Numbered from the stretch's first letter, positions 9,708 to 20,876 are shown. The stretch is DNA of 64,000 nucleotides from Dendrolimus kikuchii (GCA_019925095.2 CM034415.1:6481001-6545000), one strand, 5' to 3'. A program made the numbers and translations. Notes: a model not told the origin generated them from the letters alone.

Positions 9708-10840
9708 ACAGTTATTACATATTCCATACATACAATCGAAATTGTCTACACCACAAGCTACTTTTTCCAAGAGAGTATGCGAATTACGAAAATCGATTAT
9801 TTTATGACGATACAGTGCTTCTATTTTTAAATTCATGTTTGAATGTTTAATGCAGAGACATGTGTTTCGGTTGTATATAGTTGGACTTAAAACATAAAAT
9901 AGTTTAAATCGACAAAATGTTGAAAATGCTGCAATACCACCTTCTTTCTTGTACTTCTCATGTAAAGCTCGTGAAGACCCATTAAGATATCTTATTTGCT
10001 CTCTATTTTTTTTAATGTTTTGCACTCACGTTTGCCTGCAGTGGCCCTACTAACATCGTCTCGAATGTAAAATTCTATAATAGATTTTTTTAAGTCCGAT
10101 ATTATACGTTTAACAGATTTTTTTTCTTTCTACACCGTATACCAATTTGTTTCGAAACAGACGTCTGTGCTTTACTATTTAGCACCAAAGTATTATTTGC
10201 AATTTTCTTTATCAGGTCTCGTTCTTTATTATTTTCACAATTTTTCTAAGTTATCTTCAAAGAACCTTCGAGGATTTCATTTCTGGCTTTCATTTTTAGT
10301 AATTCAGTCTCAAACTTCTTTTTTTGTTCCGTTACGTGTTTTTGTAGTCAATATTTTTTTTTTCTTGCAGTTTCGTTAGCTCGTTCTAAATAAGCAATTC
10401 GACTTTTTGCTTTGTCATATTCTGTTTTCAATTTATTTCTAGTCCTTCGTAGACTTCCTACAGTTTTTGACAATTTTAATATTGTTGATTGTGTTTCAGT
10501 CGACGTCTCAGATAGTGTTATTTCCGAGGAGCACGTTCCTATTGATATTTCCATTGTGTCCGTTAACATATCTGCCATTGTGGTTGAAGAGGTTCCGCTA
10601 CAAGCTGTTTTTTGAGGTTTTTTTGTTCTTTTGTTTTCGTTTTTCTTCTTTCCACTTTTTTCTCTGATGTTTTTGTTCTGTTTTAGTCATTTCCGAATTT
10701 TTTTTGTATGTATATTTTGATTTTATTCTTTCAAAATTTTTCTTTCTTGTTTCTTCCAACTTATCCGGGTTCTGTTTTAATTTATCTCTATATCGCTTCA
10801 TTTTTTTCTACCGGAGTTAGTGGCATTTTCTCGTGCTGTT
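9708..10840 (-). pseudogene. Broken copy of an insect multi-copy gene of unknown function
   Basis: Several minus-strand frames make one protein-like series. A basic N-terminus begins MPLTPVEK with repeated RYRDKL and RKKNFERIK at about 10830-10600; next comes a Ser/Thr stretch then a helical segment (RRTRNKLKTEYDKAK) at about 10580-10350; then a Cys-containing tail (LYRHKIIDFRN, MYGICNNCC) at about 10025-9710. Breaks fall in A/T homopolymers, for example the A7 after VEK near 10800 and an A8 run near 10010. I recall similar lepidopteran and aphid proteins without known function. The 3' end is interrupted by the 5' terminus of Jockey copy A. The frameshifts may be decay or sequencing error. 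Confidence 0.55.
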
Positions 10841-11534
10841 AAATTGTAAACATAGCTTTATAATTCCGATTTTGTTACTTAATTTTTCCGCTTATACGTT
10901 ATTACCCCCAAAGTAACAAAAAAGGAAGTAACGAAACAAGTGTTTGATTTTATCAAAATATTGTTGTGGGAGTTAAAATTGCAGTTACGTCTATTGTTAT
11001 ACACTAAATTTTATCCGAAGCTAATTACTATTGCACTATGATAAAAACAGTGGGTAAATATTGTCAACTTACCTTGAAACAGCAATAACAAAAGCCGGAA
11101 TGAGATTGGCTCTAAAACAAGTTCGTGGTACACACTTAAAACTTCGGAACAACAACTGACGCGATAAATCAATATGGCGGCATTTAATGACATCTACGTT
11201 GTTGCTAGTTCAAAAAAATGTAACTAAATTGATGTTTTTTAATATTTCACATGTCTAAAATGGGTAACAAAAATGGAAATCCATTTTTGGAACTTTGTCT
11301 GGGACATGCTCAAAATTCATTAATAACCGTAAAATTTTAACCAAATTACCAAAAAAGATATACTACGTGAACCCTTTTACCTTGTAATACGATTTATAAT
11401 CAAAATCTCAGTAAAGTTTCTTAGAACTATATCAAAATAATTAAGTTTGAAATTGCGAATGGTAGACTGGGACATACGAATTTTAATACATTGCAATTTT
11501 CGTCAGTTTATATTTAGTTGATTTTTTATTTTAG
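10841..11534. other. AT-rich stretch, nothing recognised
   Basis: No open frame with protein-like composition, RNA gene or clear repeat is visible. The only frame of note, about 60 codons at 11011-11193, lacks support. Confidence 0.5.
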
Positions 11535-12035
11535 TACATACACATACATACATACATAACTTCACGCCAGTTCCCTTGCGGGGTAGGCACGAACAACAGA
11601 GTGCTATTTAGGCTTATTCTTACACACCTCACTTGCCTCTTTGACATTCATAACTCTTGTCATGCAAGCTCGTCTGTTCTTAAGGCTCCTGACATCACCT
11701 TCTGCTAGCACACGATCAATTTGATCATGGAAGGTGTGTCGTGGCCTTCCACGACTTCTGCATCCATCCACTTTTGCATTGTATATCTATTTAGTCATTC
11801 TTTCCACATGCCCGAACCACCGGAGCATTGCTTTCCTTACCTTCACCCCGACACTCTCTTTCAGACCAACTCTCTTTCTTACTTCGGTATTACGAACACG
11901 GTCCGCGAGCGTCACTCCGCAGATTTTGCGCAGTGCTCGCATCTCGACCGCGTTTACTCTACTTTCATGCTCTCTCTTCCATACCCAACTCTCGCATCCA
12001 TACGTGAGCGTAGGTACCAGCACCGCGTATTTTAG
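11535..12035 (-). mobile_element. RTE-like LINE, 3' terminal fragment
   Basis: On the minus strand the sequence encodes the C-terminal end of a LINE reverse transcriptase: LVPTLTYGCESW, NAVEMRALRKICG and RWFGHVERM are visible from about 12033 to 11787. The frame is then degenerate through a GRPRHTFHDQ-like stretch to the 3' end, which carries a TATG microsatellite at about 11537-11558. A 5'-truncated copy of the same 3' end lies at 52796-52906, which confirms the terminus. Everything upstream of about 12035 is missing. Confidence 0.8.
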
Positions 12036-13082
12036 TACTATGTATTTATTATTTGCTAAAATATTTTCTGTTAATTTTAATAACAGTAGTGCTTCTAAGT
12101 AAAACCTTATCAGTAATTTATAGATTACACCAAAGTTATTCATCTAAAAAATTATGGGACATTCAACAAATTTGTAATGGCAAAAAAAAAGAGAAATGCT
12201 CTTATAATAATTAAACAGTAACATATTGATGATTTATTAAACTAGCACTAGTCGAAATAAGATCTTAGTTATTGTGTGATGAAAATTGTGATATGTGATA
12301 TTTTCACAATTTTACGTAATTCCTAATCGCTAAAAACATCCATGAACATAATATATAATTATGTATCTACATATAATTCAAATATTCACTTGCAACGTAA
12401 TTTAAATGCCCTATATTTTGAGGAAAAAATGCTGGTATTACTACTGTACAAAACTGTGACTTTCATAAGGATAGATAAATATCGATACTTTAATGCCGAT
12501 ATTTTTACTAGGAATAATAATTTTGAATTCTATAGATATGATGACAGTGGATTAAAACGTAAAGTATAAGTTTAATTCGTTTATTTTATAGTATTTTTTA
12601 GATATTCGCGACTGTTACACATAATAAAACTACGTTATTTACGGTTTTAAGCGCGATATTTATTTATTTTGCCAACGTTTCGGCTACTTTACAGCAGCTA
12701 TGATCACGGTTTGACTCCAGGTTACATGTCAATTAGTAATATTTAAAAAAATATTAATCCGAGCGTGGGGCGGTTTGTAACGCGCTTCGCGGGAGGATAG
12801 GTGAGCGCGCGCGGAACACGCCGCGCCCCCATCTCGACGGCATAATGGCGGGCGAGAACCCTTTTCCCGGGTAACCATGGTTAGGAGCGAGTTGTCAAAT
12901 CCGGTGAAGGCCACGAGGTCTCGGCGCAAAAAGAAGAACAGAAGTTCTACTAAACTATGAATTTCTATTTTACGATAAAAAAATATATACAGTCGAATTG
13001 ATAACCTCCTCCTTTTTAAAGTCGGTTGAAAAAGCGACCACAACGGTCATCAAGCGGTCTTTACTAATTCACGCCAAGAAAC
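12036..13082. other. Unassigned AT-rich spacer with a GC-rich block
   Basis: Mostly AT-rich sequence without a credible gene. At 12640-12730 (minus) is a stretch with CCGAAACGTTGG next to an AAATAAATAAATA tract, of a kind I associate with dispersed arthropod repeats. At about 12750-12930 is a GC-rich block in sharp contrast with its surroundings. No terminal repeats or motifs allow a family name. Confidence 0.35.
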
Positions 13083-13329
13083 ATTATTTTATTGACTCTT
13101 GAAGTTAATTAGTTTTGTGTAAATGTGCCTGATACATTTACTAGGATCCCTTTTTTTACAAGATATGAGATCCTGGTATGTGAATACTTATTCATAACTG
13201 CTTTAGCTAATTCAGTTCTATGATTTACATAAATATCGGTGTCGTGTATTTCAATATCTGGAAACAAATTAAAGTTATCACCTACCAAGTGAAGTTCACG
13301 GGAACACTTATAACCTACTGTGTGATATC

Positions 13330-14052
13330 ATGGACGCAAACCAAAAGGCCTTTGCTGAGCTGTCCTCAGTTTTCATGCAGCGAATGGAAGCCTTTGAAGG
13401 TGAGCTGAGAAATGCAACACCAACTACCAACATTTCCACGTTGAGTACAGAATTCTTGTCTTTCAAAAACCTTATTTTGAAGTCCTTAAAGTCTCTCCAG
13501 GATCAAATGATGCTTATGTCACGTTCTATAGATAATTTGGAGATGCGGACTAGACGCAAAATATTACTTCTGCATGGAGTGCCTGAAGGAAAGCAAGAAG
13601 ATGCTGCCGCTCTCGCAAAGGATATAATATGCACTAAATTGAAACTCAGTAACTTTTCATTGGAGAACATCAATCGTTGCCACAGGATAGGCAAGTCCAC
13701 TTCCTCCAAGCCGCGCCCTATCCTGCTCAAGTTGACTGATGTTGCTATTCGCAGCAAGATATGGTCCGCCAAAACACAATTAAAGGGCTCGGGCGTGACA
13801 TTATCGGAGTTCTTGACAAAGTACAGACATGACTTGTTCATGCGCGCAAGGCAGGAATTCGGCATTTCGAAGTGCTGGTCGCGTGACGGCGTAGTGTTCG
13901 TACTAGGTCAAGATGGATCTCGACATAGTATTAGTCGCATCGAGGACTTAAGTGGTATCAATCCCACGCAGACTACTGCTATGCCTGTCTTGCCTGCTTT
14001 TGCTTCAAAGGAGCAGCAACCCACAACTCGTCGTATGGCCGCTAAGAAATAG
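13330..14052 (+). CDS. LINE ORF1 protein, coiled-coil plus RRM-like domain
   Basis: 240 codons from ATG. Residues 1-75 are amphipathic and probably coiled. Residues about 76-175 resemble the RRM/C-terminal region of L1-type ORF1 proteins: RRKILLLHGVPEG, NINRCHRIGK, RPILLKLTD, and FMRARQEFG near the end. The protein is expected to trimerise and act as an RNA-binding chaperone in the LINE particle. The tail is short and basic. ORF2 follows after a 576-bp spacer with no frame overlap. Confidence 0.8.
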   Translation: MDANQKAFAELSSVFMQRMEAFEGELRNATPTTNISTLSTEFLSFKNLILKSLKSLQDQMMLMSRSIDNLEMRTRRKILLLHGVPEGKQEDAAALAKDIICTKLKLSNFSLENINRCHRIGKSTSSKPRPILLKLTDVAIRSKIWSAKTQLKGSGVTLSEFLTKYRHDLFMRARQEFGISKCWSRDGVVFVLGQDGSRHSISRIEDLSGINPTQTTAMPVLPAFASKEQQPTTRRMAAKK

Positions 14053-14628
14053 TGTTATTTATGTAGATCGTCAGTCATAATAATTATTTTGCTTTTTTTT
14101 TTCTTTATACCACTTTTCTGTTATAAGTCTTAATAATCTCACTTTCTTGATTTTAGTTGTTTATTTATTTTGATGTAAAGTAGGTAGGTATAAATTTAAA
14201 GAGTTATTTTAGTTGTGGCATGTTCCGAAATCCATTTGGAGCTATTTAGAAATATGTAATGGCACGTCCGGAAATTTATGTTTCAGCTTATATTTACATA
14301 CAATAAATGATTTATATTATTTACTTAATAATATTATGATTATCTGTCTCAGGGTAATGATTTTATTTAATGTATTTTCAGTTGTCTATCTATTAATATC
14401 TAGTATATTGATGTATAATAGATATTAATAGTTATGTATTTAAACTATTTATATCTAGTATACTTACTTATTATTATAATATTTTTATCGAAACACAGGC
14501 AGTGAAGCTAGTTTAAAAGTTAATTTTATTTTATTGTTTTGGTATATTTTTTATTTTATTTTTATTAGTTAATAATTTATATATTTATATCTTACATAAT
14601 TATTATATATTTGTAATATTTATTTGTA
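14053..14628 (+). other. Spacer between LINE ORF1 and ORF2
   Basis: Very AT-rich, with many TTTATTTA and ATATTT runs and no open frame of note. It is unusually long for an inter-ORF region and may contribute to ORF2 translation, but no specific signal is visible. Confidence 0.6.
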
Positions 14629-17562
14629 ATGCAACATACAAGTAGTGATGACAGTGACCTGGACGATTTTCTTTCTTGCTCCGATAGCCTTGGTTCTGAT
14701 GATGCTCGGCCCCTTCAAACAGTAATAGATTCTCACCTGTCAAAATTGTCCCTAAATTTCAATATTTTACATATCAATGCGCAGAGCATTCCGGCTCATT
14801 TTACTGATATGCAGGCTTCATTTAATAATCAAAATGTACATGCTATCATGGTATCCGAAACGTGGTTTAAACCTTGTCTCCCCACTTCCTCTTATACTTT
14901 GCCTGGTTTCGACCTGGTGCGCCATGACCGAATTGGTATTACCGGTGGAGGTGTTGCCATTTACATACGCTCGCACATTCCTTACAGAGTCATCAAAACA
15001 TCACCTCAACCATCCCCTCCTGACACAGGGGAATACCTATTTATTGAAGCAATTTTAGCTTGTAAGCGTGTACTTCTCGGTGTATTTTATAGCCCCTCCC
15101 TCCGGGTAAACTTCTTCTCTTCTTTTGAAGAGCTGCTATCCGATTTTAATGTCTCCCATGAGCATATAATCCTCATGGGTGATTTCAATACATGTCTCTT
15201 AAAACGTGACCCTCGCTCAATCAATTTTGAAAATGTAATTAAATCTTGCAATCTCACTATTCTTCCACTATCTGCTACTCACCATTTTCCAAATTCTACT
15301 CCATCTCTTCTCGATCTTATTTTAGTATCTTGCCCTTCTTATGTTTCTACATACGGTCAGTGCTCAGCAGATGCCTTCTCATACCACGACTTGATCTTTG
15401 TCTCTTATAAATTGCGCCCGCCCAAAACCAAACCTAAAATTTGTATGCAGCGTAACTTTAGTGGCATAGATATGGATAGTCTCATTAAGGATGCTCGTGA
15501 AATTGACTGGTCTGAGGTCTACAAAGCAGTTTCTGTCGATGAAAAGGTGCATGTATTTAATGCAGCTTTGGTTAAGTTGTATGATTTACATGCACCCTTA
15601 AGAGCCATAAAAATTAAACATTTACCTGCTCCCTGGCTGACAGATGAAATCAAATCCTTGCAGCATAAAAAATGTTCAGCTAAGAGCAAATATAAAATTA
15701 AGCCTACAGCAGCCAATCGTGCCAAATTTGTCAAGATCCGTAATCTCTGCAATAGGGTGTGTAGGGACGCCCAACGCCGTTATATTCACAAATCTCTTGA
15801 AATTGATGATCCTGCAAAAATATGGAAATTTCTTAAAGCTCTAGGAGTTGGCAAATCTTCGAATAGTTCACTTCCACAAGATCTAAACTTCGAGCTGTTG
15901 AATCAGCATTTCTCGTCTACTGCCAAATTCGATAGGCAATCTAAAGCTGCAACTTTAAATTACCTTTTTAATGTGCCAACTCCTGCGTATCCTTCTTTTA
16001 ACTTCTGTCAATTTTCTGATTGTGATGTTAAGAAGAGCTTAATGTCTATCAGCTCTAATGCAGTCGGCAGCGACAGTATTAGCCGCAATATGATCATTCC
16101 TATATTAGACGATATCATTCATGTAATCACCCACATTCTCAATGCTTCTGTATCTTCTGGTACATTTCCTGACTCCTGGAAGGAAGCTCATGTAATCCCA
16201 TTACCTAAAAAACCCAATCCTTCTTCTTTTTCCGAATATCGTCCCATTTCCATCCTACCTTTCCTCTCTAAAGTACTGGAGCGGCTTGTACACAAACAAC
16301 TCAGCGTTTTCCTTAACACCAATTCACTTATCAATCCTTTACAGTCTGGGTTCCGTCCAGGACATAGCACCACTACTGCACTGGTTAAGATCACTGAAGA
16401 TATCCGTCATGGTATGGGAAATGGTCTATTGACTATACTGTCGCTGCTTGACTTCAGTAGTGCTTTCAATAATGTTGACTTTGATGTCCTTCTAGGAATC
16501 TTGAGTTCTCTTAACATATCTCCAACAGCTATTGACTGGTTTCGTAGTTACCTGTTTGGACGCCGGCAACGCATTCGCATCGATGATGTTTATTCATCAT
16601 GGTGTGATTTGTCTGCTGGTGTTCCTCAGGGCGGCGTTTTATCACCTCTCTTATTTGCTATCTTCATTAACTCGATTTCCAATAATCTTTCTTCGTCATA
16701 CCACCTCTATGCAGATGATTTGCAGATCTATACACAATGCAATTCTAGTGACCTTTGTGAAGCTATCCACAGAACTAATAAGGATTTCACTACAATACTC
16801 GACTGGAGCAAAGCTCATGGTCTTATGGTGAACCCAAATAAAACGAAGGTTATCATAATCGGTAGTTGTAGACTTATTTCCAGAATTGATTGGTTGTCAC
16901 TTCCCCGTGTTTTATTTGACAATGTAGACATAGAAATTAGTGAAACTGTTAAGAATCTGGGAGTCGTCATTGACAGAGAACTGTCTTGGCGGCCTCATGT
17001 AACTGAAATCAGTAGGAAACTTTTCGCGTCATCCGCTTCGCTCAGAAGGTTGAAGAATTTCCTACCTACTGCTACTAAAGTTATGCTTGCACAATCCTTG
17101 CTTCTCCCCCTACTTGATTATGCAGATGCCTGCTATCTAGACATAACCCAGGAACAACTAGATAAGCTAGAACGCCTTCAAAATGTTTGTATCCGGTTCA
17201 TATTTGGTTTGCGTAAATATGACCATGTCTCCGAATTTCGTGATAAGCTTAAATGGTTACCTATTCGCTTTCGCCGGAATGTTCACTTACTCTCACTTTT
17301 GCACAATATCCTTTATAATCCCTGTTCTCCCCCATATTTAAAGGAACTTTTTAGTTTTCTCTATCAATCTCATTCCTGCAATTTGCGCTCAAATGAAAAT
17401 CTTTTGTTAACAACACCTGCACACACTTCATCCTTCGTAGGAAATTCTTTTGCCGTACAGGCTGTTCGACTGTGGAACTCCCTCCCCTTTCCAATCAGAC
17501 AAGCTAAATCAATGACTACATTTAAACGTATGGTCACTGACCATTATTGGTCTATTAAATAA
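14629..17562 (+). CDS. LINE ORF2 protein, endonuclease and reverse transcriptase
   Basis: 977 codons from ATG, with no disruption. The APE-type endonuclease covers about residues 45-270, with ILHINAQSI, VSETWF, LMGDFNT near 184 and SYHDLIFVS near 251. The reverse transcriptase covers about 490-770: WKEAHVIPLPKK, YRPISILPFLSK, QSGFRPGHST, LLDFSSAFNNVD, AGVPQGGVLSPLLF and the catalytic YADDLQIY near 694. The C-terminal region ends with NLRSNENL and AVRLWNSLPFPIR, the pattern I know from CR1/Daphne-type elements. It nicks target DNA and primes reverse transcription of its own RNA. All catalytic motifs are present, so the copy may be active. Confidence 0.92.
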   Translation: MQHTSSDDSDLDDFLSCSDSLGSDDARPLQTVIDSHLSKLSLNFNILHINAQSIPAHFTDMQASFNNQNVHAIMVSETWFKPCLPTSSYTLPGFDLVRHDRIGITGGGVAIYIRSHIPYRVIKTSPQPSPPDTGEYLFIEAILACKRVLLGVFYSPSLRVNFFSSFEELLSDFNVSHEHIILMGDFNTCLLKRDPRSINFENVIKSCNLTILPLSATHHFPNSTPSLLDLILVSCPSYVSTYGQCSADAFSYHDLIFVSYKLRPPKTKPKICMQRNFSGIDMDSLIKDAREIDWSEVYKAVSVDEKVHVFNAALVKLYDLHAPLRAIKIKHLPAPWLTDEIKSLQHKKCSAKSKYKIKPTAANRAKFVKIRNLCNRVCRDAQRRYIHKSLEIDDPAKIWKFLKALGVGKSSNSSLPQDLNFELLNQHFSSTAKFDRQSKAATLNYLFNVPTPAYPSFNFCQFSDCDVKKSLMSISSNAVGSDSISRNMIIPILDDIIHVITHILNASVSSGTFPDSWKEAHVIPLPKKPNPSSFSEYRPISILPFLSKVLERLVHKQLSVFLNTNSLINPLQSGFRPGHSTTTALVKITEDIRHGMGNGLLTILSLLDFSSAFNNVDFDVLLGILSSLNISPTAIDWFRSYLFGRRQRIRIDDVYSSWCDLSAGVPQGGVLSPLLFAIFINSISNNLSSSYHLYADDLQIYTQCNSSDLCEAIHRTNKDFTTILDWSKAHGLMVNPNKTKVIIIGSCRLISRIDWLSLPRVLFDNVDIEISETVKNLGVVIDRELSWRPHVTEISRKLFASSASLRRLKNFLPTATKVMLAQSLLLPLLDYADACYLDITQEQLDKLERLQNVCIRFIFGLRKYDHVSEFRDKLKWLPIRFRRNVHLLSLLHNILYNPCSPPYLKELFSFLYQSHSCNLRSNENLLLTTPAHTSSFVGNSFAVQAVRLWNSLPFPIRQAKSMTTFKRMVTDHYWSIK

Positions 17563-17885
17563 AAATTGTTGCATTAAATGAATGTATCTATTGTTCGTAT
17601 ATATATTTATAATATCATCGTATATCTAATTATATATGTATATCTGTATGTATATATGTATATATATGTATATATGAGTAGATAGTACTTTATTTATATC
17701 TTATTTAATTTTTTTGTAATACACCACCAAAAATCTTATATTGAAATTTCGTTTAAAATCTCCTTAGACACCGGGTTGCCTGGAAGAGATCGCTATAAGC
17801 GATAAGGCCGCCCATTGTTCTAATGCAAATGTATCCATATCAATTGTCTAGATTTAAGATTATGGTGAACAATAAACAATTTGAG
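17563..17885 (+). other. LINE 3' region with a short conserved-looking hairpin
   Basis: AT-rich at first, including TATATG runs at 17600-17680, then a block at 17761-17815 whose core ATCGCT-ATA-AGCGAT (17789-17803) is a perfect six-base-pair hairpin flanked by GGTTGCCTGGAAG and GGCCGCC. I recall this block as common in lepidopteran repeats. It probably marks the RNA recognised by the reverse transcriptase. Confidence 0.55.
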
Positions 17886-18149
17886 ATCTTCACAAAACGT
17901 AATAGCGTCGGGTCCACTTTCACTGAAGAGTTGAGCTGCTAGACGAACATTCATAATTTTTTATTTGAAATAAATATGATTTGATCTCAATTTATTTTTA
18001 TTCGCTAAATAAAATAATTCCTGTTCTTGTACTACATGTAATTATAATATGTGATTCCATTGAATTTTTTCGCCCGAATTGTTTATGAAATATTTGTAAT
18101 GCTCAAACGTGTTCAGTATTAATTTTAACATATGACAAGTATCTAAAAA
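17886..18149. other. Spacer, nothing recognised
   Basis: AT-rich sequence without open frames or repeats that I can assign. Confidence 0.5.
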
Positions 18150-19385
18150 GAAATGAACTTGTTGACAAGAAGTACAAGGCGATGTTTTGCTGGGTTTGTA
18201 ACTGCTTCTTCGTGGTGGCCTAGCACAGCGCATATCATGCTGGAGCAGCGTAGGTCAGCCTCGAGCGGAGATAGGTCTTGTAGACACCGATCTTCGTCGT
18301 CAGAGGCAGTTTGGACGACAGAAAGGTCGGAGCAGGGCTCTAGCAGTACGTGTCTGGTTTATAGTGTGTTCAACGTGGGGCCCCATGCTCAACGACTTGT
18401 CAATGTGAACCCCGATATATTTGACCGAGATTTGCCACTCTTATCTCCTGACCTCGAAGCTGAAGTGTTTCCGCAGAACGGCGCCAGCAGGCGACTAGTA
18501 GCTGGGCGGTCTTCCCCACGTTGACCGCCATGCGCCACTTGTCTAGCCACGCCGGTAGTAGGTCCAGCATGCGCTGCATTTGGCGAGCAGCTACGTCCTC
18601 GTTCCGTGTACCAAAACAAGATTAACAACTACAAAGAGTTTTCTTCCAGCAAACCGAGGGAGACAGTGAGAGCCTATTATCCATATAATAATATAAATTA
18701 ATATTGTTGGAAATTGGTAAATTGTGAGGTTATTAGTATTAATTTTTTATTTTCTTTCACAGACGAATTAAAATTCTTAAAGTAAATCTGATATACTTTG
18801 AGAAATATTTTTCGAAGAAGGCGCTGCCATCTGCGTACAACGCCAGCCTGACATCTTTCTCCCAGGGATGTAAAGAGCCCCCTCTAGTGTCGGGATGTCG
18901 TCGGTGTAAAGTCCGTACAACGCTGGCGAGAGAGCCTTGGGGAACATCGGCAGAGATCGCACGTTTCTGTGAAGTTGTCAGCTCGACCGAAACGTAGGTG
19001 TCCCGTCCCGGCCATGGAGAAACGACGCCACGAGCTGCACTATCGCTGGTGGCGTTTCTGATCTTATCAGTTTGAATATAAGGCCTGCGTGCCAAACTCC
19101 ATGTGCCAATCTTCATGTCGCTGTCAGACGCGGCTGAAGCGACAGCGGGAGACTCAGTCGTGGCGGAGGCGGGTGCGGGTGCGGGCGGGGCCGCGGTAGG
19201 GTTGGCCAAAGTGACCGGTGGGGTTGTAGCCTGAGGGGCTACTTGGGTCGCGGAGACCTTAGGGGCCAGGGGGGTGGTGGCTTTAGGAGCCTTGGGCGGT
19301 GCTGCCTTAGGGGGCGGCGTGGAAGACGTTGCTTTCGCGGGAACCAACGGTCAACGGTTTCGCGGGGGTCGCGGAGGCCGTCTGA
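18150..19385 (-). pseudogene. Degenerate Jockey-clade LINE fragment with an insertion
   Basis: Minus-strand pieces match Jockey ORF2 of copy B out of frame. They include GRDTYVSVELTTSQKR, a damaged VPQGS, LYADGSAF (YADD changed to YADG), then after a 0.2-kb insertion RNEDVAARQMQ, WLDKWRMAVNVGK and shifted pieces down to about 18160. At 19080-19380 a Pro/Ala/Thr-rich minus-strand stretch may come from an ORF1 of this or another LINE. There are many stops and shifts and the catalytic Asp is lost, so this is a fossil. Confidence 0.75.
18607..18810 (-). repeat. About 205-bp repeat inserted in the Jockey fossil
   Basis: The reverse complement of this block is about 90 percent identical by eye to 53207-53421. 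It separates Jockey codons for YADGSAF from those for RNEDVAARQ, which are nearly adjacent in intact copy B, so it is an insertion. No obvious terminal inverted repeat is seen. One end contains a pyrimidine run followed by CAG. Confidence 0.65.
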
Positions 19386-19551
19386 GGTGGAGGGGAACTT
19401 CAGTAATGTGACTAATCGACAAGAGCTTATAAACGCCGTAAAATTGTGTTGGCAGCGAATACTCGAGGAAAACATCACCCACTTGATTGAAAGTGTCCCA
19501 GATAGATTCAGAGAGTACATACGGAACAGAGTAGGACCTACTCGCTATTAA
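19386..19551 (+). pseudogene. Tc1/mariner transposase, C-terminal remnant
   Basis: The last 50 codons before TAA read NRQELINAVKLCWQRIL, then ENITHLIESVPDRFREYIRN and VGPTRY. This matches the usual C-terminus of Tc1/mariner transposases (a helix, a S-hP-R motif, then GGxTxY before stop). The catalytic DDE/D domain is absent. Upstream sequence is LINE-derived. Confidence 0.6.
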
Positions 19552-19801
19552 GCACCTTCAAACTCATTGATTTAATCAAGAATAAAAATAAAAATCAAAC
19601 TCTACTTAAATCAATAATTTCTGTAAACTTTCCTAGAAACTGTTAATTTTGACTAAATTCCATAAAATTGGCAAAACTTACTATTGTTTCTGTTCACACA
19701 CTTTCAAAATCCTTAATTTATTCATTTCTAATAATAAAAATTGAAAAAAGAAAAAGAAGCTGTAAAAACACAGTTCCTCAGGAGCTAGCAGATTGCAAGC
19801 C
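19552..19801. other. AT-rich stretch between transposase remnants
   Basis: No terminal inverted repeat or coding signal was identified with confidence. Confidence 0.4.
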
Positions 19802-20677
19802 ATGCAACTTCAAATGGATTTGCCTCCACTTAAATCAAAACAAAGCGTAGTCACCAGATGGAATTCATCTTACGACATGTTAGACCGAATGCTAAAAACA
19901 AAAGATGCAGTTGTTAGTACCCTCGCCATAGAACAGCCCCGACTTAACACTCTATCACCTGATGACTGGACGCTTCTAACAAAATGTGTCGAAGTTTTAA
20001 AAATATTTTACGACGTGACTGTTGAAATGAGCGCCGAGAAATCAGTGACAGTGTCAAAAGTAATGGTACGTATTAAGATAATGAAAACACATGTCCAAAA
20101 GTTTCTAAACAAAAGTGGTCCTGATCCGTATCTTCGATTGTTATTTACCCTTCGTGATCAATTCGATGAGCAATTTTACGACGGCGAGAGCAATGCGTTA
20201 GTGTCAGAAGCCGCGCTATTAGATTCTCATTTTAAAAAACATGCTTTTATAAACATGGAGAAATACGATCTATGTTTAAAGTCGATTAAGAGAAAACTTC
20301 GCAATTTGTGTGCCTGCAAAACAACATCATCAGTATTAGAACCGCCACCTCAAATGACCCAACCGTTGACATCAAGCATGTGGGATAACTTCGACAGAGA
20401 AGTTGAAAAGGAAATAATACAGAACCCCATAGCGGCCAGCATAGTAGAGCTCGACAAGTATTTAAATGAGCCATTAATTAAGCGTTCTGATGACCCTTTG
20501 AAATGGTGGTACGATCGCCGTTTATCATATCCCAATTTATATGTTCTAATGAAACGCCGACTATGTGTGCCGGCCTCATCCGTGCCCTGTGAACGGGTTT
20601 TTTCTAAGGCTGGTATGACTATTAGCCAGAAAAGAAGTGCATTGAAGCCAGAAAAGGTTTCACAAATTTTATTTTAA
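19802..20677 (+). pseudogene. hAT-family transposase, C-terminal part
   Basis: An uninterrupted frame of about 291 codons from an internal ATG. It has the TRWNSSYDML motif near the start, the central part of the catalytic domain (LDSHFKKHAF), and the hAT dimerisation region near the end: DDPLKWWYDR, YPNLYVLMKRRL and CVPASSVPCERVFSKAG, then SALKPEKVSQ. The BED zinc finger and the first catalytic Asp region are missing. An upstream in-frame stop shows the N-terminus is lost. No inverted repeats were found nearby. The absence of stops suggests recent truncation or constraint. Confidence 0.75.
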
Positions 20678-20876
20678 AATTATAATTTACAATAAATATT
20701 AATTTTTTAAACGCTGTTATTTTATTTCAATTTTGTACTTCATTTTTAGCTATATAGTTATATGTAAAGTAAATGTAAAGTATATGTGTTTTTATGTTAT
20801 ATGTAAGGAGTCCATAATAATAATAATATCTACTCTATTCTAATAGACTTGAGATAAAAGATAAATAAAGTAAGCA

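Larger units (their letters stand above)
13330..17885 (+). mobile_element. CR1/Daphne-like LINE, apparently intact
   Basis: Two uninterrupted ORFs separated by a 576-bp AT-rich spacer, followed by a 3' region of about 320 bp ending near AACAATAAACAA. The 5' limit is uncertain because the sequence upstream of ORF1 (from about 13083) has no second copy for comparison. A fragment of the same family lies at 60908-61551. CR1 or Daphne affiliation rests on the two-ORF plan, the RRM-type ORF1 and the RT C-terminal pattern AVRLWNSLP. Confidence 0.85.

Noticed and set aside
12655..12720. Possible hammerhead ribozyme around the minus-strand CCGAAACG motif
   Set aside because: The required CUGAUGA box is CTGCTGT here and the stems do not form convincingly.
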